Assembly: GCA_001730085.1 (NCBI GenBank)
Contig: MDLB01000106.1
Location: 1-9,347 of the forward strand
Direction of reading: 5' to 3'
DNA from: PVC group bacterium (ex Bugula neritina AB1)
GTDB lineage: Bacteria > GCA-001730085
Length of the DNA: 9,347 bases
This document shows positions 1-6,969 of this stretch, piece by piece. The notes beneath the pieces are model-generated. The model saw only the letters and a list, made by a program, of their open reading frames with translations, was not told the origin of the DNA and searched no databases. The position numbers and the translations under genes were made by a program. Position 1 is the stretch's first letter, and each line of letters starts with the position of its first letter.

Positions 1-255
1 AAACATAATAAAATCAAGTCTTAGAGCTAAACTTTCTTCCAGATTTGGGTCACTTAAACTATACCATTGACCTAAAAGAACTGCTTTAAACATTTGCAAA
101 GGATTATACGCCCTTTGTCCTCCTAGGTCCTTTCCTTTTTTATAAAGTGGCGTTAGGATTTTTTGGATTATTGACCAGTTTAAAAGTTTTTCTAATTTAA
201 TAAGATTGTTATTTTTAGCGATATATTCTTTTACGCTTAATAATAAAAAAAATTT
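1..255 (-). pseudogene. IS5-family (IS1106-like) transposase, N-terminal part, runs off left edge
   Basis: Reading the minus strand from 255 to 1 gives about 85 uninterrupted codons. They contain YNPLQMFKAVLLGQWYSLSD followed by PNLEESLALRLDFIMF, which is the conserved N-terminal domain (DUF772 type) of IS5-group transposases and closely resembles IS1106. The preceding LIKLEKLLNWSIIQKIL also fits the family. The DDE catalytic domain would lie left of position 1. An in-frame stop (256-258) precedes the frame, and no ATG, GTG or TTG lies between it and the conserved domain. The first in-frame starts, a TTG at 97-99 and an ATG at 91-93, are inside the domain. The gene is therefore either a decayed copy that lost its start or uses a non-standard start. 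An indel in the A/T run at 245-257 could explain the loss. Family assignment is firm; pseudogene status is inferred, because the rest of the gene is not visible. Confidence 0.75.
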
Positions 256-583
256 TTAATTCCGTATTAATATAATTAATTATTAATAATATATATTCTA
301 TTGTAGATTATCTAGCCATTATTTGATAGTCTTTTTTAAGCAATAAATTTATGAAAAATTAGATCTAGCCTATTTCTTTTGAAATTGAAGTGGTTGTGCA
401 GAGGTCTTAACACTTTTAGATTTTTGTGCAATAAAGTAGTATAAGGGAGTTGGGGAATAACCTCATAGGGTATTTTAGATTCACCTTATTTATAAATATA
501 AAAAAGCATCAAAGCTTAAAAAGGAAAAACTTTTCTTTTTTATTTCTTTTGCTTATGATAGAATTTATTAGTAAAATTATTTA

Positions 584-638
584 AAGATTGTTGCAAAATA
601 CACCATATACTTTTAGGGTTTTATTTTGCAATACTCTC
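584..638. repeat. Short inverted repeat resembling a pair of IS1106-type terminal repeats
   Basis: A perfect 10-base inverted repeat, TTGCAAAATA (591-600) and TATTTTGCAA (622-631), encloses a 21-base centre. Reading inward, the ends are AAGATTGTTGCAAAATA on the left and GAGAGTATTGCAAAATA on the right. Both resemble the IS1106-type terminus as I recall it (GAGACCTTTGCAAAAT). The segment is flanked by ATTTA at 579-583 and 639-643, a possible target duplication, although this is weak evidence in AT-rich DNA. It may be a tiny non-autonomous element, two IS ends left after a deletion, or simply a hairpin. A related structure occurs at 2787-2825. Confidence 0.45.
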
Positions 639-675
639 ATTTAATGGATACTTATAGAGAACCAGCTATCTTTTT

Positions 676-705
676 TTGAAATGAAAACGTTATTCCTCGT
701 ATATA
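676..705 (+). promoter_or_regulatory. Candidate sigma70-type promoter for rbfA-truB-ribF
   Basis: TTGAAA (676-681, five of six matches to the -35 consensus) is followed after 18 bases by TATATA (700-705), which overlaps TATAAA (702-707, 20-base spacing). Transcription would start near 712 and give a leader of roughly 85 bases before the rbfA start. No other promoter for the cluster is evident and infB is absent, so a local promoter is expected. AT-rich DNA produces such matches by chance. Confidence 0.3.
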
Positions 706-798
706 AAAAGGCTAGGAGCCTATGAGGGTAAATAATCTTCAAAAGATAACCGATTTTTATGATTATCTTAATATTGTTATTTAGGAGATTTGTGGCTA

Positions 799-1134
799 AT
801 GTCTTTGCGCAAACAAAGAATGTCTCACCAGATGCAGCGTGAAATAGGTGAGTTGATCCAAACAAAAGTCAGAGATTCCCGTGTTGGCTTTGTCACGGTC
901 ACTAGTGTTGATGTTTCTCCGGATTTGAAGAATGCCAAAGTTTATGTAACCATATTGACCTCTTCTCTAAAAGAGAGAAATAAAACTTTTAGAGGATTAA
1001 AAAGCTCAAGTGGATATATTGCGGGTCAACTGGCTAACCGTATGCAATTGAGGGTTGTTCCTCGGTTGTATTTTTTGGAAGATAAAGGCCAGTTGCATGC
1101 TTTTAAAATACATGAAATCATGCAAGAAATTTGA
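799..1134 (+). CDS. rbfA: 30S ribosome-binding factor A
   Basis: RbfA is a small KH-like cytoplasmic protein that binds the free 30S subunit and assists late 16S rRNA maturation, and it is important for growth in the cold. The 111-residue product has the usual length and features: an N-terminal helix with SHQMQREIGELIQTKVRDSR, then the VTVTSVDVSPDLKNAKVYVT core strand-helix segment, and a C-terminal LANRMQLRVVPRLYFLED segment. I choose ATG at 799 because AGGAG at 783-787 is 11 bases upstream. The in-frame TTG at 790 is only 2 bases from it and would add three poorly conserved residues. It is the first gene of a plus-strand cluster with truB, which begins 25 bases after its stop, a classic arrangement for ribosome and tRNA maturation genes. 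The usual upstream partner infB is not visible. Identification is firm. Confidence 0.94.
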   Translation: MSLRKQRMSHQMQREIGELIQTKVRDSRVGFVTVTSVDVSPDLKNAKVYVTILTSSLKERNKTFRGLKSSSGYIAGQLANRMQLRVVPRLYFLEDKGQLHAFKIHEIMQEI

Positions 1135-1159
1135 CCTTCGCTTTAGGTAGGAGTTTTTT

Positions 1160-1861
1160 TTGAGTACGAGCGGTTTCTTGATTGTAGATAAACCTCAAAA
1201 TCTTAGTTCTCACGATGTTGTTCAAAAGGTTCGTAAGCTTTTTCCTGACCAAAAAGTTGGGCATGGGGGAACGTTGGACCCTCTAGCTACAGGGGTTCTT
1301 GTTTTAGGGATTGGTAAGGGAACAAAGCATTTACAAAAATGCTTGAATGATGATAAAGAATATTATGCCGAGTGTTCTTTGGGAGTAACTACGGATACGC
1401 AAGATTCAACAGGAAAGATACTCAAAAATGTTAATGATTTTCATGTTTCCAAAGAAGATGTTGAGCGTAATTTAACAGATTTTCAGGGTGATATTTATCA
1501 AATGCCACCGATGTTTTCTGCGAAAAAAGTAAAAGGAAAGCGTCTGTACGAGTTGGCTAGAAAAGGTGTAGAAGTTGAAAGAGAGAAGAGAAAAATTCAT
1601 ATTTATGAATTAACATTGATCTTTTTTGATGGAGAAAAGATAGCCATGAATATTCGGTGTTCAAAAGGGACCTATGTTAGGACTCTATGCCACGATCTTG
1701 GAGAAAAAATAGGGGTTGGAGCCCATATGTCTTCTTTAAAAAGAACAAGAAGTGGATCCTTTTCTTTAGACGAGGCTTTTGATCTAGACCATTTGCAAAG
1801 CCTTTCTTTAGAGCAACGCTCACAATCACTTATACCCGTCGATAAGAATAAATCTTTATGA
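1160..1861 (+). CDS. truB: tRNA pseudouridine(55) synthase TruB
   Basis: TruB converts U55 in the T-loop of nearly all tRNAs to pseudouridine. The 233-residue product has the family landmarks in order: DKPQNLSSHDVV (10-21), GHGGTLDPLATGVL (34-47) with catalytic Asp40, the QMPPMFSAKKVKGKRLYELA segment (114-133), and CSKGTYVRTLCHDLG (168-182). It is shorter than the E. coli enzyme (314 residues), as in many bacteria with a reduced C-terminal PUA-like region. The start is TTG at 1160: AGGAG (1149-1153) lies six bases upstream and the conserved GFLIVDKP begins at residue 5, while no ATG is suitably placed. The start codon forms the end of an eight-T run. Its stop overlaps the ribF start as ATGA (1858-1861), indicating translational coupling. 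The product name is firm. Confidence 0.96.
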   Translation: MSTSGFLIVDKPQNLSSHDVVQKVRKLFPDQKVGHGGTLDPLATGVLVLGIGKGTKHLQKCLNDDKEYYAECSLGVTTDTQDSTGKILKNVNDFHVSKEDVERNLTDFQGDIYQMPPMFSAKKVKGKRLYELARKGVEVEREKRKIHIYELTLIFFDGEKIAMNIRCSKGTYVRTLCHDLGEKIGVGAHMSSLKRTRSGSFSLDEAFDLDHLQSLSLEQRSQSLIPVDKNKSL

Positions 1862-2787
1862 GAAAAATCAAAATATCTAATTCGCTAAATGCGATAGGTT
1901 TAGGGAAAATAATTGTAGGGTTAGGCAACTTTGATGGTCTTCATCTTGGGCATCAACATGTGCTTCAAAGAGTTATTGATGAAGCAAAAGAGCTGAATGC
2001 TACCCCTGTATGTTTGACCTTTGACCCACATCCGCTTCAAGTTTTAAAAGCTGGAAAAAACCCTTTTTTGATCATGAACTTCGATCAAAAGATAGAGGTG
2101 CTTGAAAAAATGGGTTTTCGCAATGTGTGTGTTATTCCCTTTGATGAAAACTTGTCTCAATGGAGTGAAAAAAAATTTATTGAAAAAGTTTTGCTTGAGG
2201 ACTCCGATCTCTTAAAAGTTGTGGTCGGCTTTAACTTTCACTTTGGAAAGGGAAGGCAAGGGACAGTTGCATTCTTGCAAAAAATGTTAAATGAACAAGG
2301 GATAGAAGTTATTGAAGTTGAGCCCTTCAAAAAAGAAGGGAAAGTCACAAGTAGCAGCTATATTCGAGAAATGATTAAAAAAGGAGACGTTGAAAAAGCT
2401 GCAACTTTTTTGAGTAGACCTGTTAGGTTATCTGGAAAAGTGGTTAGGGGATCTTCGCGTGGCAATATGATGGGTTTTCCGACGGCCAATATAGATATTG
2501 AAGGAGATATTTTTTCTCCGACAGGGGTTTACCTTGTTTCAACACTCTATAAAAATAAAGTTTGTTATGGCGTTATGAATATGGGTAGAAGACCGACTTT
2601 CGACGCCAGTCAGGTGGATATTTGTGAAGTTCATCTTTTTGATATCAAAGACACCTTGTATGATGTTCACTTGGATGTTGATGTTTTGAAAAAACTACGT
2701 GATGAGAAAAAATTTTCTTCCAAAGATGATCTGATTGAACAAATTAAAGAGGACTGTCAAAAAGCACGAAAGTTGATTCCTCGATAG
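1858..2787 (+). CDS. ribF: Bifunctional riboflavin kinase / FAD synthetase RibF
   Basis: RibF phosphorylates riboflavin to FMN and then adenylylates FMN to FAD. The 309-residue length is typical. The N-terminal nucleotidyltransferase (FAD synthetase) domain shows GNFDGLHLGHQ (23-33) with the HxGH motif at 29-32, FDPHPL (55-60), GFNFHFGKGRQG (124-135), and SSSYIREMIKKGDVEKA (165-181) near its end. The C-terminal riboflavin kinase domain shows RGNMMGFPTAN (201-211) with the PTAN Mg-ATP motif, GVMNMGRRPTF (238-248), and CEVHLFD (256-262), where Glu257 is the expected catalytic base. The ATG overlaps the truB stop by four bases and has only a weak ribosome-binding site, so it is probably coupled to truB. 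A hairpin resembling IS ends starts exactly at the last base of its stop codon. Both active sites look intact. Confidence 0.97.
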   Translation: MRKIKISNSLNAIGLGKIIVGLGNFDGLHLGHQHVLQRVIDEAKELNATPVCLTFDPHPLQVLKAGKNPFLIMNFDQKIEVLEKMGFRNVCVIPFDENLSQWSEKKFIEKVLLEDSDLLKVVVGFNFHFGKGRQGTVAFLQKMLNEQGIEVIEVEPFKKEGKVTSSSYIREMIKKGDVEKAATFLSRPVRLSGKVVRGSSRGNMMGFPTANIDIEGDIFSPTGVYLVSTLYKNKVCYGVMNMGRRPTFDASQVDICEVHLFDIKDTLYDVHLDVDVLKKLRDEKKFSSKDDLIEQIKEDCQKARKLIPR

Positions 2788-2825
2788 AGATTGTTGCGAA
2801 AACTCTTACATTTCGCAATAGGGTT
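2787..2825. repeat. Hairpin related to the 584-638 repeat
   Basis: TTGCGAAA (2794-2801) and TTTCGCAA (2811-2818) form a perfect 8-base inverted repeat around a 9-base loop. The left side, GAGATTGTTGCGAAA, resembles the left arm at 584-600 (AAGATTGTTGCAAAA) and an IS1106-type terminus. The right arm continues CGCAATA, as at 631 onwards. The T-rich tract expected of an intrinsic terminator does not follow directly, so an IS-end or dispersed-repeat origin seems likelier, though weak attenuation after ribF is possible. No target duplication is visible. Confidence 0.4.
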
Positions 2826-2867
2826 ATTTCTTATTCCCAAGGTTTTCGAGAGGTGAGGAGAGTTTTT

Positions 2868-3263
2868 TTGATATCTGCTAAGTCGATCGTTTTTTTTGAT
2901 GGAGAATGTCCTCTATGTTCTTTTTGGGTCAGATTTCTTATTCATATGGATCGAGAAAAAGAACTTCGTTTTGCGTCACTTTCTGGTAAATTTGCCAAAG
3001 AGAATGTTCCTGCTGTTCATAGGCGTGACTTAGATACTCTGATTTTTTTAGATAATGGCAAGATCTTTAAAAAATCAGAGGCGATAGCTTTTATATTGAT
3101 CAAGTTGAGACGAAAGTCAGGGAGGGTCCTTTTATGGGTTCCCGGGGTTCTACGAGATTCTTTATATGATATGGTCGCTCGGTCTAGATTTTTTATATCT
3201 AAAGCTTTTATGATGTCTTCGGACTTTAATTATGAAAAAAATCGAGAAAGATTTCTTGATTAG
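2868..3263 (+). CDS. DCC-family (DUF393) thiol-disulfide oxidoreductase-like protein
   Basis: The 131-residue product matches the DCC/DUF393 family: small thioredoxin-like proteins with an N-terminal CxxC, predicted to act as thiol-disulfide oxidoreductases; substrates are mostly unknown. Visible landmarks are IVFFDGECPLCSFWVRFL (7-24) with Cys14 and Cys17, a central SEAIAFIL segment (70-77) typical of the family's 'sxA' region, WVPGVLRDSLYDMVARSR (90-107), and a basic C-terminus. I choose TTG at 2868 because GAGGAG (2855-2860) lies seven bases upstream. A GTG at 2853 would add five residues but its ribosome-binding site would be poor. The start codon ends a seven-T run, like truB's. The gene lies 80 bases after ribF, separated by a hairpin, so co-transcription is possible. 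It converges with apgM at 22 bases; the gap contains only A and T runs. Confidence 0.87.
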   Translation: MISAKSIVFFDGECPLCSFWVRFLIHMDREKELRFASLSGKFAKENVPAVHRRDLDTLIFLDNGKIFKKSEAIAFILIKLRRKSGRVLLWVPGVLRDSLYDMVARSRFFISKAFMMSSDFNYEKNRERFLD

Positions 3264-3285
3264 ATCTAATGAAAAAAAATTTTTA

Positions 3286-4500
3286 TCAGGAAGGTTGGGA
3301 ATCTATTTCGACATCAGTTGATGTTAAAAAGGTATTTATTAGAGCAAAGCCATGATCATAAACAGGAGCACTTTTCTCTTTTAAAATGTTTTCATCATAG
3401 GAGAATCGACCATCTTTAGGAATACCTTTGCCTGCCATTAGAAAGGGAACATATTCTTCGGTGTGAGTCCGTAAAGCGACAGGAGTGGGGTGATCGGGAG
3501 CGATTAAAACCCTGTAGTCATCACCTATATTGTCTATGATAGGACCTATTATTTTTTTGTCAACATTTTCAATTGCGCGAACTTTTTCAATAGGATCACC
3601 ATTATGTCCAGCCTCATCTGTGGCTTCGACATGGACGAAAATAAAGTCTTTTTCTTTTAGAGATTTTAGAGCGTATAACCCTTTGGCTTCGTAATCTGTA
3701 TCATAGTACCCCGTAATTCCTGGAACGTCCAAAACCTCTAGTTTAGCTAATTTACCAATACCTTTTACGAGGTCAACAGCTGAAATAAGGCTTCCTGAGA
3801 GAGAAAATTTTTCAGAAAAAGGTTTGATCTGAGGTAAAGACCCCTGACCCCATAACCAAATGCTATTGGCTGTGGTTTCTTTATTTTGATACAAAGGGTT
3901 TTGTTTTAAAATATCTTGAGCTTTTTGCATAAGGTCACGAATAAGGTGTGACCCATCGCCATTTGGCAAGTAGTCCAAAGAGTTTTTTCCCATGATATCG
4001 TGTGGAGGAGTGCATTGGATTTTTAAAAAGTCATGAGGAAAAATATCATTATTTATTTTTAGGATGTGCCTATAGCCCACACCTGCATAAAAATTTATCC
4101 CTTCAGAGGAGAGCTCTTCATTTAGATTGTCTATTAAGATAGAAGATTTCTCAGAGGGGATATGGTCAGCGCTAAAGTCGACAAGTGTGCCATCTTCGAT
4201 ATTTACAAAATTACAACGAAAAACGATTTCGTTTTCTTTTTGTTCTATCCCGATACTAGCAGCTTCGTAAGGAGCTCTTCCAGAGTGAAAAGATCGACAA
4301 TCATAACCAAGAAGAGATAAGTTGCAAACATCACTCCCAGCTTTAAAGCCAAGAGGTGTGTTTTGCATAGATCCAACAACCCCTCTTTTAGCTAAAAGAT
4401 CCATATGAGGAGTCGAAGCAACCTGAACAGGGGTTAAGTCTCCTAATTCTTTAACTGGATGATCAGACATCCCATCTAAGCAAATAATGATGTACTTCAT
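3286..4500 (-). CDS. apgM: Cofactor-independent phosphoglycerate mutase, archaeal type (ApgM)
   Basis: The enzyme interconverts 3- and 2-phosphoglycerate in glycolysis/gluconeogenesis through a phosphoserine intermediate and belongs to the alkaline-phosphatase superfamily of metalloenzymes. The 404-residue product has the expected length. Landmarks are CLDGMSD (7-13) with metal ligand Asp9, GSDVCNLSLLGYD (55-67) with Ser56 as the expected nucleophile, the HSGRAPYEA segment (72-80), HVEATDEAGHNGD (290-302) with Asp295 and His299, and APDHPTPVALRTHT (334-347) with Asp336, His337 and His346. All metal and nucleophile positions appear intact. The ATG at 4500 begins the conserved KYIIICLDG strand; its ribosome-binding site is weak (CGAGA seven bases upstream). 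It is transcribed away from the OTU gene's 3' end with a 193-base gap, so it probably has its own promoter. The archaeal-type isoform is patchily distributed in bacteria. Confidence 0.93.
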   Translation of the reverse strand: MKYIIICLDGMSDHPVKELGDLTPVQVASTPHMDLLAKRGVVGSMQNTPLGFKAGSDVCNLSLLGYDCRSFHSGRAPYEAASIGIEQKENEIVFRCNFVNIEDGTLVDFSADHIPSEKSSILIDNLNEELSSEGINFYAGVGYRHILKINNDIFPHDFLKIQCTPPHDIMGKNSLDYLPNGDGSHLIRDLMQKAQDILKQNPLYQNKETTANSIWLWGQGSLPQIKPFSEKFSLSGSLISAVDLVKGIGKLAKLEVLDVPGITGYYDTDYEAKGLYALKSLKEKDFIFVHVEATDEAGHNGDPIEKVRAIENVDKKIIGPIIDNIGDDYRVLIAPDHPTPVALRTHTEEYVPFLMAGKGIPKDGRFSYDENILKEKSAPVYDHGFALINTFLTSTDVEIDSQPS

Positions 4501-4512
4501 AGTTTCTCGTCA

Positions 4513-4541
4513 ATTCTAACATAAATGAAAACGCTGTACAA
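4513..4541 (-). promoter_or_regulatory. Candidate promoter for apgM
   Basis: On the minus strand TTGTAC, a poor -35 match, is followed after 17 bases by TAGAAT (4513-4518), a five-of-six match to the -10 consensus. It lies 12 bases before the apgM ATG, which would leave a very short leader, so an upstream start is also possible. This is weak evidence based only on motif matching. Confidence 0.22.
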
Positions 4542-4693
4542 TCTTCGATTTTTATTAGAGAAGAAAGATATCGTTTTATAGTGCAGAGATATATTTTTAT
4601 AAGGATTAAAATAGAGGTTAAGTATCAAGTAAACGTTATGCTTATCTCTTTAGAAAATCATATTTTTATCACATTTTAAAAAGTTTTTAAGAA

Positions 4694-6847
4694 CTATGAG
4701 GATGTTGCTTTTCTTCTTGATACACATAAGAGACTACCTGATTTACTGGAAGTTGGCTTTGGTAATAATAGATTGGTATCTAGGGGTGAAGGGTTAAGAG
4801 CAAGAAAGGTTTCTAAAGGGTTTTCGATGTTGACAAACATTGTTTGTGTATATAAATTTGAACGGACAAAGCTTTCTCCGATGGATTTGAAGAGTGCCTC
4901 TGCAGAAGGTAAGCTTTTAACATCGAAGCCTGTTTTTTTTCTCAATGAAAACAGAGAGTTTTTTGCATTCAATAAGAGATATAGGTCATTAATATTGTCA
5001 ATATTTACAATTAGTTCTTCGCTAAATGTATTAATTAGTTCAAAACCGACTTTATTGAAAAATAAGAGGATCCTCTTAAATTGGTTAATATTGGAAATTT
5101 TTATTTGGAACCCTTGTTTAGAGGAAAGTTCTATTCGTTTTTTGTATGGATACAAGAGATACTTTAACCATTTGCTTAAAATTTCTCGGTTAATTTCAGA
5201 AGGAACGGCTAAAAGGATAATTTTCTGTTCATGTTTAGTAGGGATAACTTCGAAATGTTGAGAAGAGCCATGGAGTTGAATATAGGAGGGTTGATGTGAC
5301 AAGGGTTTGGAGGAATAGTATTCATAGGTCCCATAGTAGTTTGTCTCTAAAACGATATGTTTCTTTTCCAATACAGATAAAAGCCACAGATCATCTAGGG
5401 TTAAGTGATAGGAGGAGCGAGAGATGATGGAGGAAAAATAGTCAAAAAACCAAGGGTTACAGGATTTAAGAAAAGTTAAGATGAACTCTTCTTGCTTATC
5501 TAAGGTGGAGGTTTTTTGATCTTCAATATGTAGTAGAGATATGCTTCCGTAGTTCGTCATATTTTCTGAGAGTGAGCCGTACTTGGATCTAAGCTTATTA
5601 AGAGGGTTTTTTTGGATATTTTCCTGGAAGATATTATCCATCACTTTCATGACATAGTTATAATGAAGAGGTTTTTGTTCCTTCCATTTTTTTAAATTTT
5701 TTAAAGATTGGATACTTCGAAAAAAATCTTTTAACTTAGTTCGCGTTATTGATACGAGTTCAGGAGGTGCCATATACTTTTTTAAGAAGAGATCATTTGT
5801 TTGGCTTCGACAGGAGAAAAGAGCGTGGATAGAGCAATCCCCATCCGCTTGGGTTAAATAAGAGATTTTTTGAGAGGAAAGAGAAAGCGTAGCATATATT
5901 TCTTCTGTTTTTTGTGCTTTTAATTTTCGTTTAAGAGAAGTTATGGTATTTGTTGTCTCGGATAGTTTTTCACCTAATTCCTTTAGTTGAGTTTTGCCTT
6001 CTTCCTTATTAGGCTCAATTGGATTATTTTTATTGTTTTCTATGGAAGATAATTCGTTTATTTTTAAAGTAATGGCAGCTTTTTTGTCGCGAGTATCTTT
6101 GAGGGTAGCTTCTAGTTTATGTCTTTCAGTAGAAGAGAGTGAACGGATTCGTTTAAAGCATATTTTCTCTGTTTTTTGTGTTAGTTTTTCAGTAGAGAGG
6201 GGACTTCGATTGATAGGGATTAGGAGGATTTCACAAAGGCCTTTGTCTATGGGAGGTAAGAATTTTGTAAGAGCCGTTTGAACTTCCCAGAATAACATTT
6301 TTCTTTCTGGATCATATCTTTCTTTAAGGTATTGTTTTGTCACAATATAGTCATTATAGAGTGGTTGTATTTCTTTAAAAATTAGATGTAAAAGATTAGT
6401 GAGAGTAACTTTGAGAGTGTGAGAAGATTCTTCTAGTTCATTAAAGTTGTGTTTCAAATTTTCTAATAAGGCGATAAGATTTATGAGATTCTTTACAGCG
6501 TCAAATGGACTTAAAGAATTTTCGAATTTTTTAAATAATGATATTTTTGAAAAAAGCTTTTTATACTCCAAAGCTTTTTCATGATTTTCTCTTGTGAGAC
6601 TATCTAATTTTTCAGCAAAGAATAAAGGTCTCGATTCATCTTGAATATTTTTTGAAATAAGCTTTTCATAAAAGGCTTCAAAAGTTGGAGTAACGTCTTT
6701 TTCTATCGATGTTTCTGAGTTCAGATCATCTTGCTCAAGTAAAACGGGAATCGTTACTTTTTCTTCGGTTTGAAAGGGTGAAGGTGGTGATAAGCTTAAA
6801 GATATATATGAGTGTGATATAAAAAATAAAAATATTATGATTTTCAT
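4694..6847 (-). CDS. Putative exported OTU-like cysteine protease (deubiquitinase-type effector)
   Basis: The 717-residue protein starts with Lys2 and a hydrophobic stretch (3-18) that looks like a signal peptide or anchor; no clear AxA cleavage site is seen, and a Ser/Pro-rich segment follows. Residues 55-325 look helical, with a charged coiled-coil-like stretch at 240-315. The OTU signature is QADGDCSIHALF (333-344), putative nucleophile Cys338 in the Asp-Gly-Asp-Cys context. Further on, LDDLWLLSVLEKKHIVL (484-500) and the SSQHFEVI strand (528-535) give putative catalytic His531. Known bacterial OTU proteins remove ubiquitin from host proteins; that role here is inferred. Residues 551-631 resemble a domain at the same offset in the neighbouring OTU protein. 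ATG at 6847 has AAAGGA ten bases upstream and TATAAT at 6883-6888. No secretion genes are in the window. Confidence 0.8.
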   Translation of the reverse strand: MKIIIFLFFISHSYISLSLSPPSPFQTEEKVTIPVLLEQDDLNSETSIEKDVTPTFEAFYEKLISKNIQDESRPLFFAEKLDSLTRENHEKALEYKKLFSKISLFKKFENSLSPFDAVKNLINLIALLENLKHNFNELEESSHTLKVTLTNLLHLIFKEIQPLYNDYIVTKQYLKERYDPERKMLFWEVQTALTKFLPPIDKGLCEILLIPINRSPLSTEKLTQKTEKICFKRIRSLSSTERHKLEATLKDTRDKKAAITLKINELSSIENNKNNPIEPNKEEGKTQLKELGEKLSETTNTITSLKRKLKAQKTEEIYATLSLSSQKISYLTQADGDCSIHALFSCRSQTNDLFLKKYMAPPELVSITRTKLKDFFRSIQSLKNLKKWKEQKPLHYNYVMKVMDNIFQENIQKNPLNKLRSKYGSLSENMTNYGSISLLHIEDQKTSTLDKQEEFILTFLKSCNPWFFDYFSSIISRSSYHLTLDDLWLLSVLEKKHIVLETNYYGTYEYYSSKPLSHQPSYIQLHGSSQHFEVIPTKHEQKIILLAVPSEINREILSKWLKYLLYPYKKRIELSSKQGFQIKISNINQFKRILLFFNKVGFELINTFSEELIVNIDNINDLYLLLNAKNSLFSLRKKTGFDVKSLPSAEALFKSIGESFVRSNLYTQTMFVNIENPLETFLALNPSPLDTNLLLPKPTSSKSGSLLCVSRRKATSS

Positions 6848-6882
6848 ATTGATTTTTTCCTTTATAGTTTATAAGAAAATAG

Positions 6883-6888
6883 ATTATA
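6883..6888 (-). promoter_or_regulatory. Candidate -10 box for the OTU gene at 4694-6847
   Basis: A perfect TATAAT on the minus strand, preceded by TATGC, lies 35 bases before the ATG and would give a leader of about 29 bases that includes the AAAGGA ribosome-binding site (6858-6863). No good -35 hexamer lies 16-18 bases upstream, where the sequence is an A-run. This could be an activator-dependent or UP-element-driven promoter. It suggests the gene is transcribed separately from the OTU gene upstream. Confidence 0.4.
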
Positions 6889-6969
6889 GCATATTAGTTA
6901 TTTTTTTTATCTTTAAAATAAACATTAGTATTATTGCAATATATAGAAGGTGTTTTATTGAAAGAATTT

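Larger units (their letters stand above)
256..798. other. Long AT-rich intergenic region without a supported gene
   Basis: Between the transposase fragment and rbfA I find no convincing coding sequence on either strand. It holds a compact inverted repeat at 584-638, a possible promoter at 676-705, and a leader of roughly 85 bases with small weak hairpins (709-721 and 743-769). An A-rich/T-rich pair (519-523 and 530-534) followed by a T-rich stretch to 550 could act as a weak terminator on the plus strand, but its stem is only five pairs. TTGTGCA occurs twice (394-400 and 424-430). The infB gene, commonly just upstream of rbfA, is not here, so this stretch may be a rearrangement scar. Confidence 0.5.

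Noticed and set aside
461-727. Inverted 9-base match CCTCATAGG (461-469) and CCTATGAGG (719-727) around the 584-638 repeat
   Set aside because: The match does not extend convincingly beyond nine bases and the flanks differ, so chance is likely.
641-865. A 74-codon minus-strand frame overlapping the start of rbfA
   Set aside because: It overlaps the rbfA 5' end antisense, lacks a recognisable motif, and is best explained as chance in AT-rich DNA.
4676-4690. Palindrome TTAAAAAGTTTTTAA just after the stop of the OTU-like gene, as a terminator
   Set aside because: It is almost all A/T with a one-base centre, so the RNA hairpin would be unstable and no U-tract follows.
4773-5261. A 162-codon plus-strand frame
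   Set aside because: It lies fully antisense inside the OTU-like gene, with no family features and no sensible context.
5994-6281. A 95-codon plus-strand frame
   Set aside because: It is antisense within the coiled-coil-encoding part of the OTU-like gene and has no independent support.
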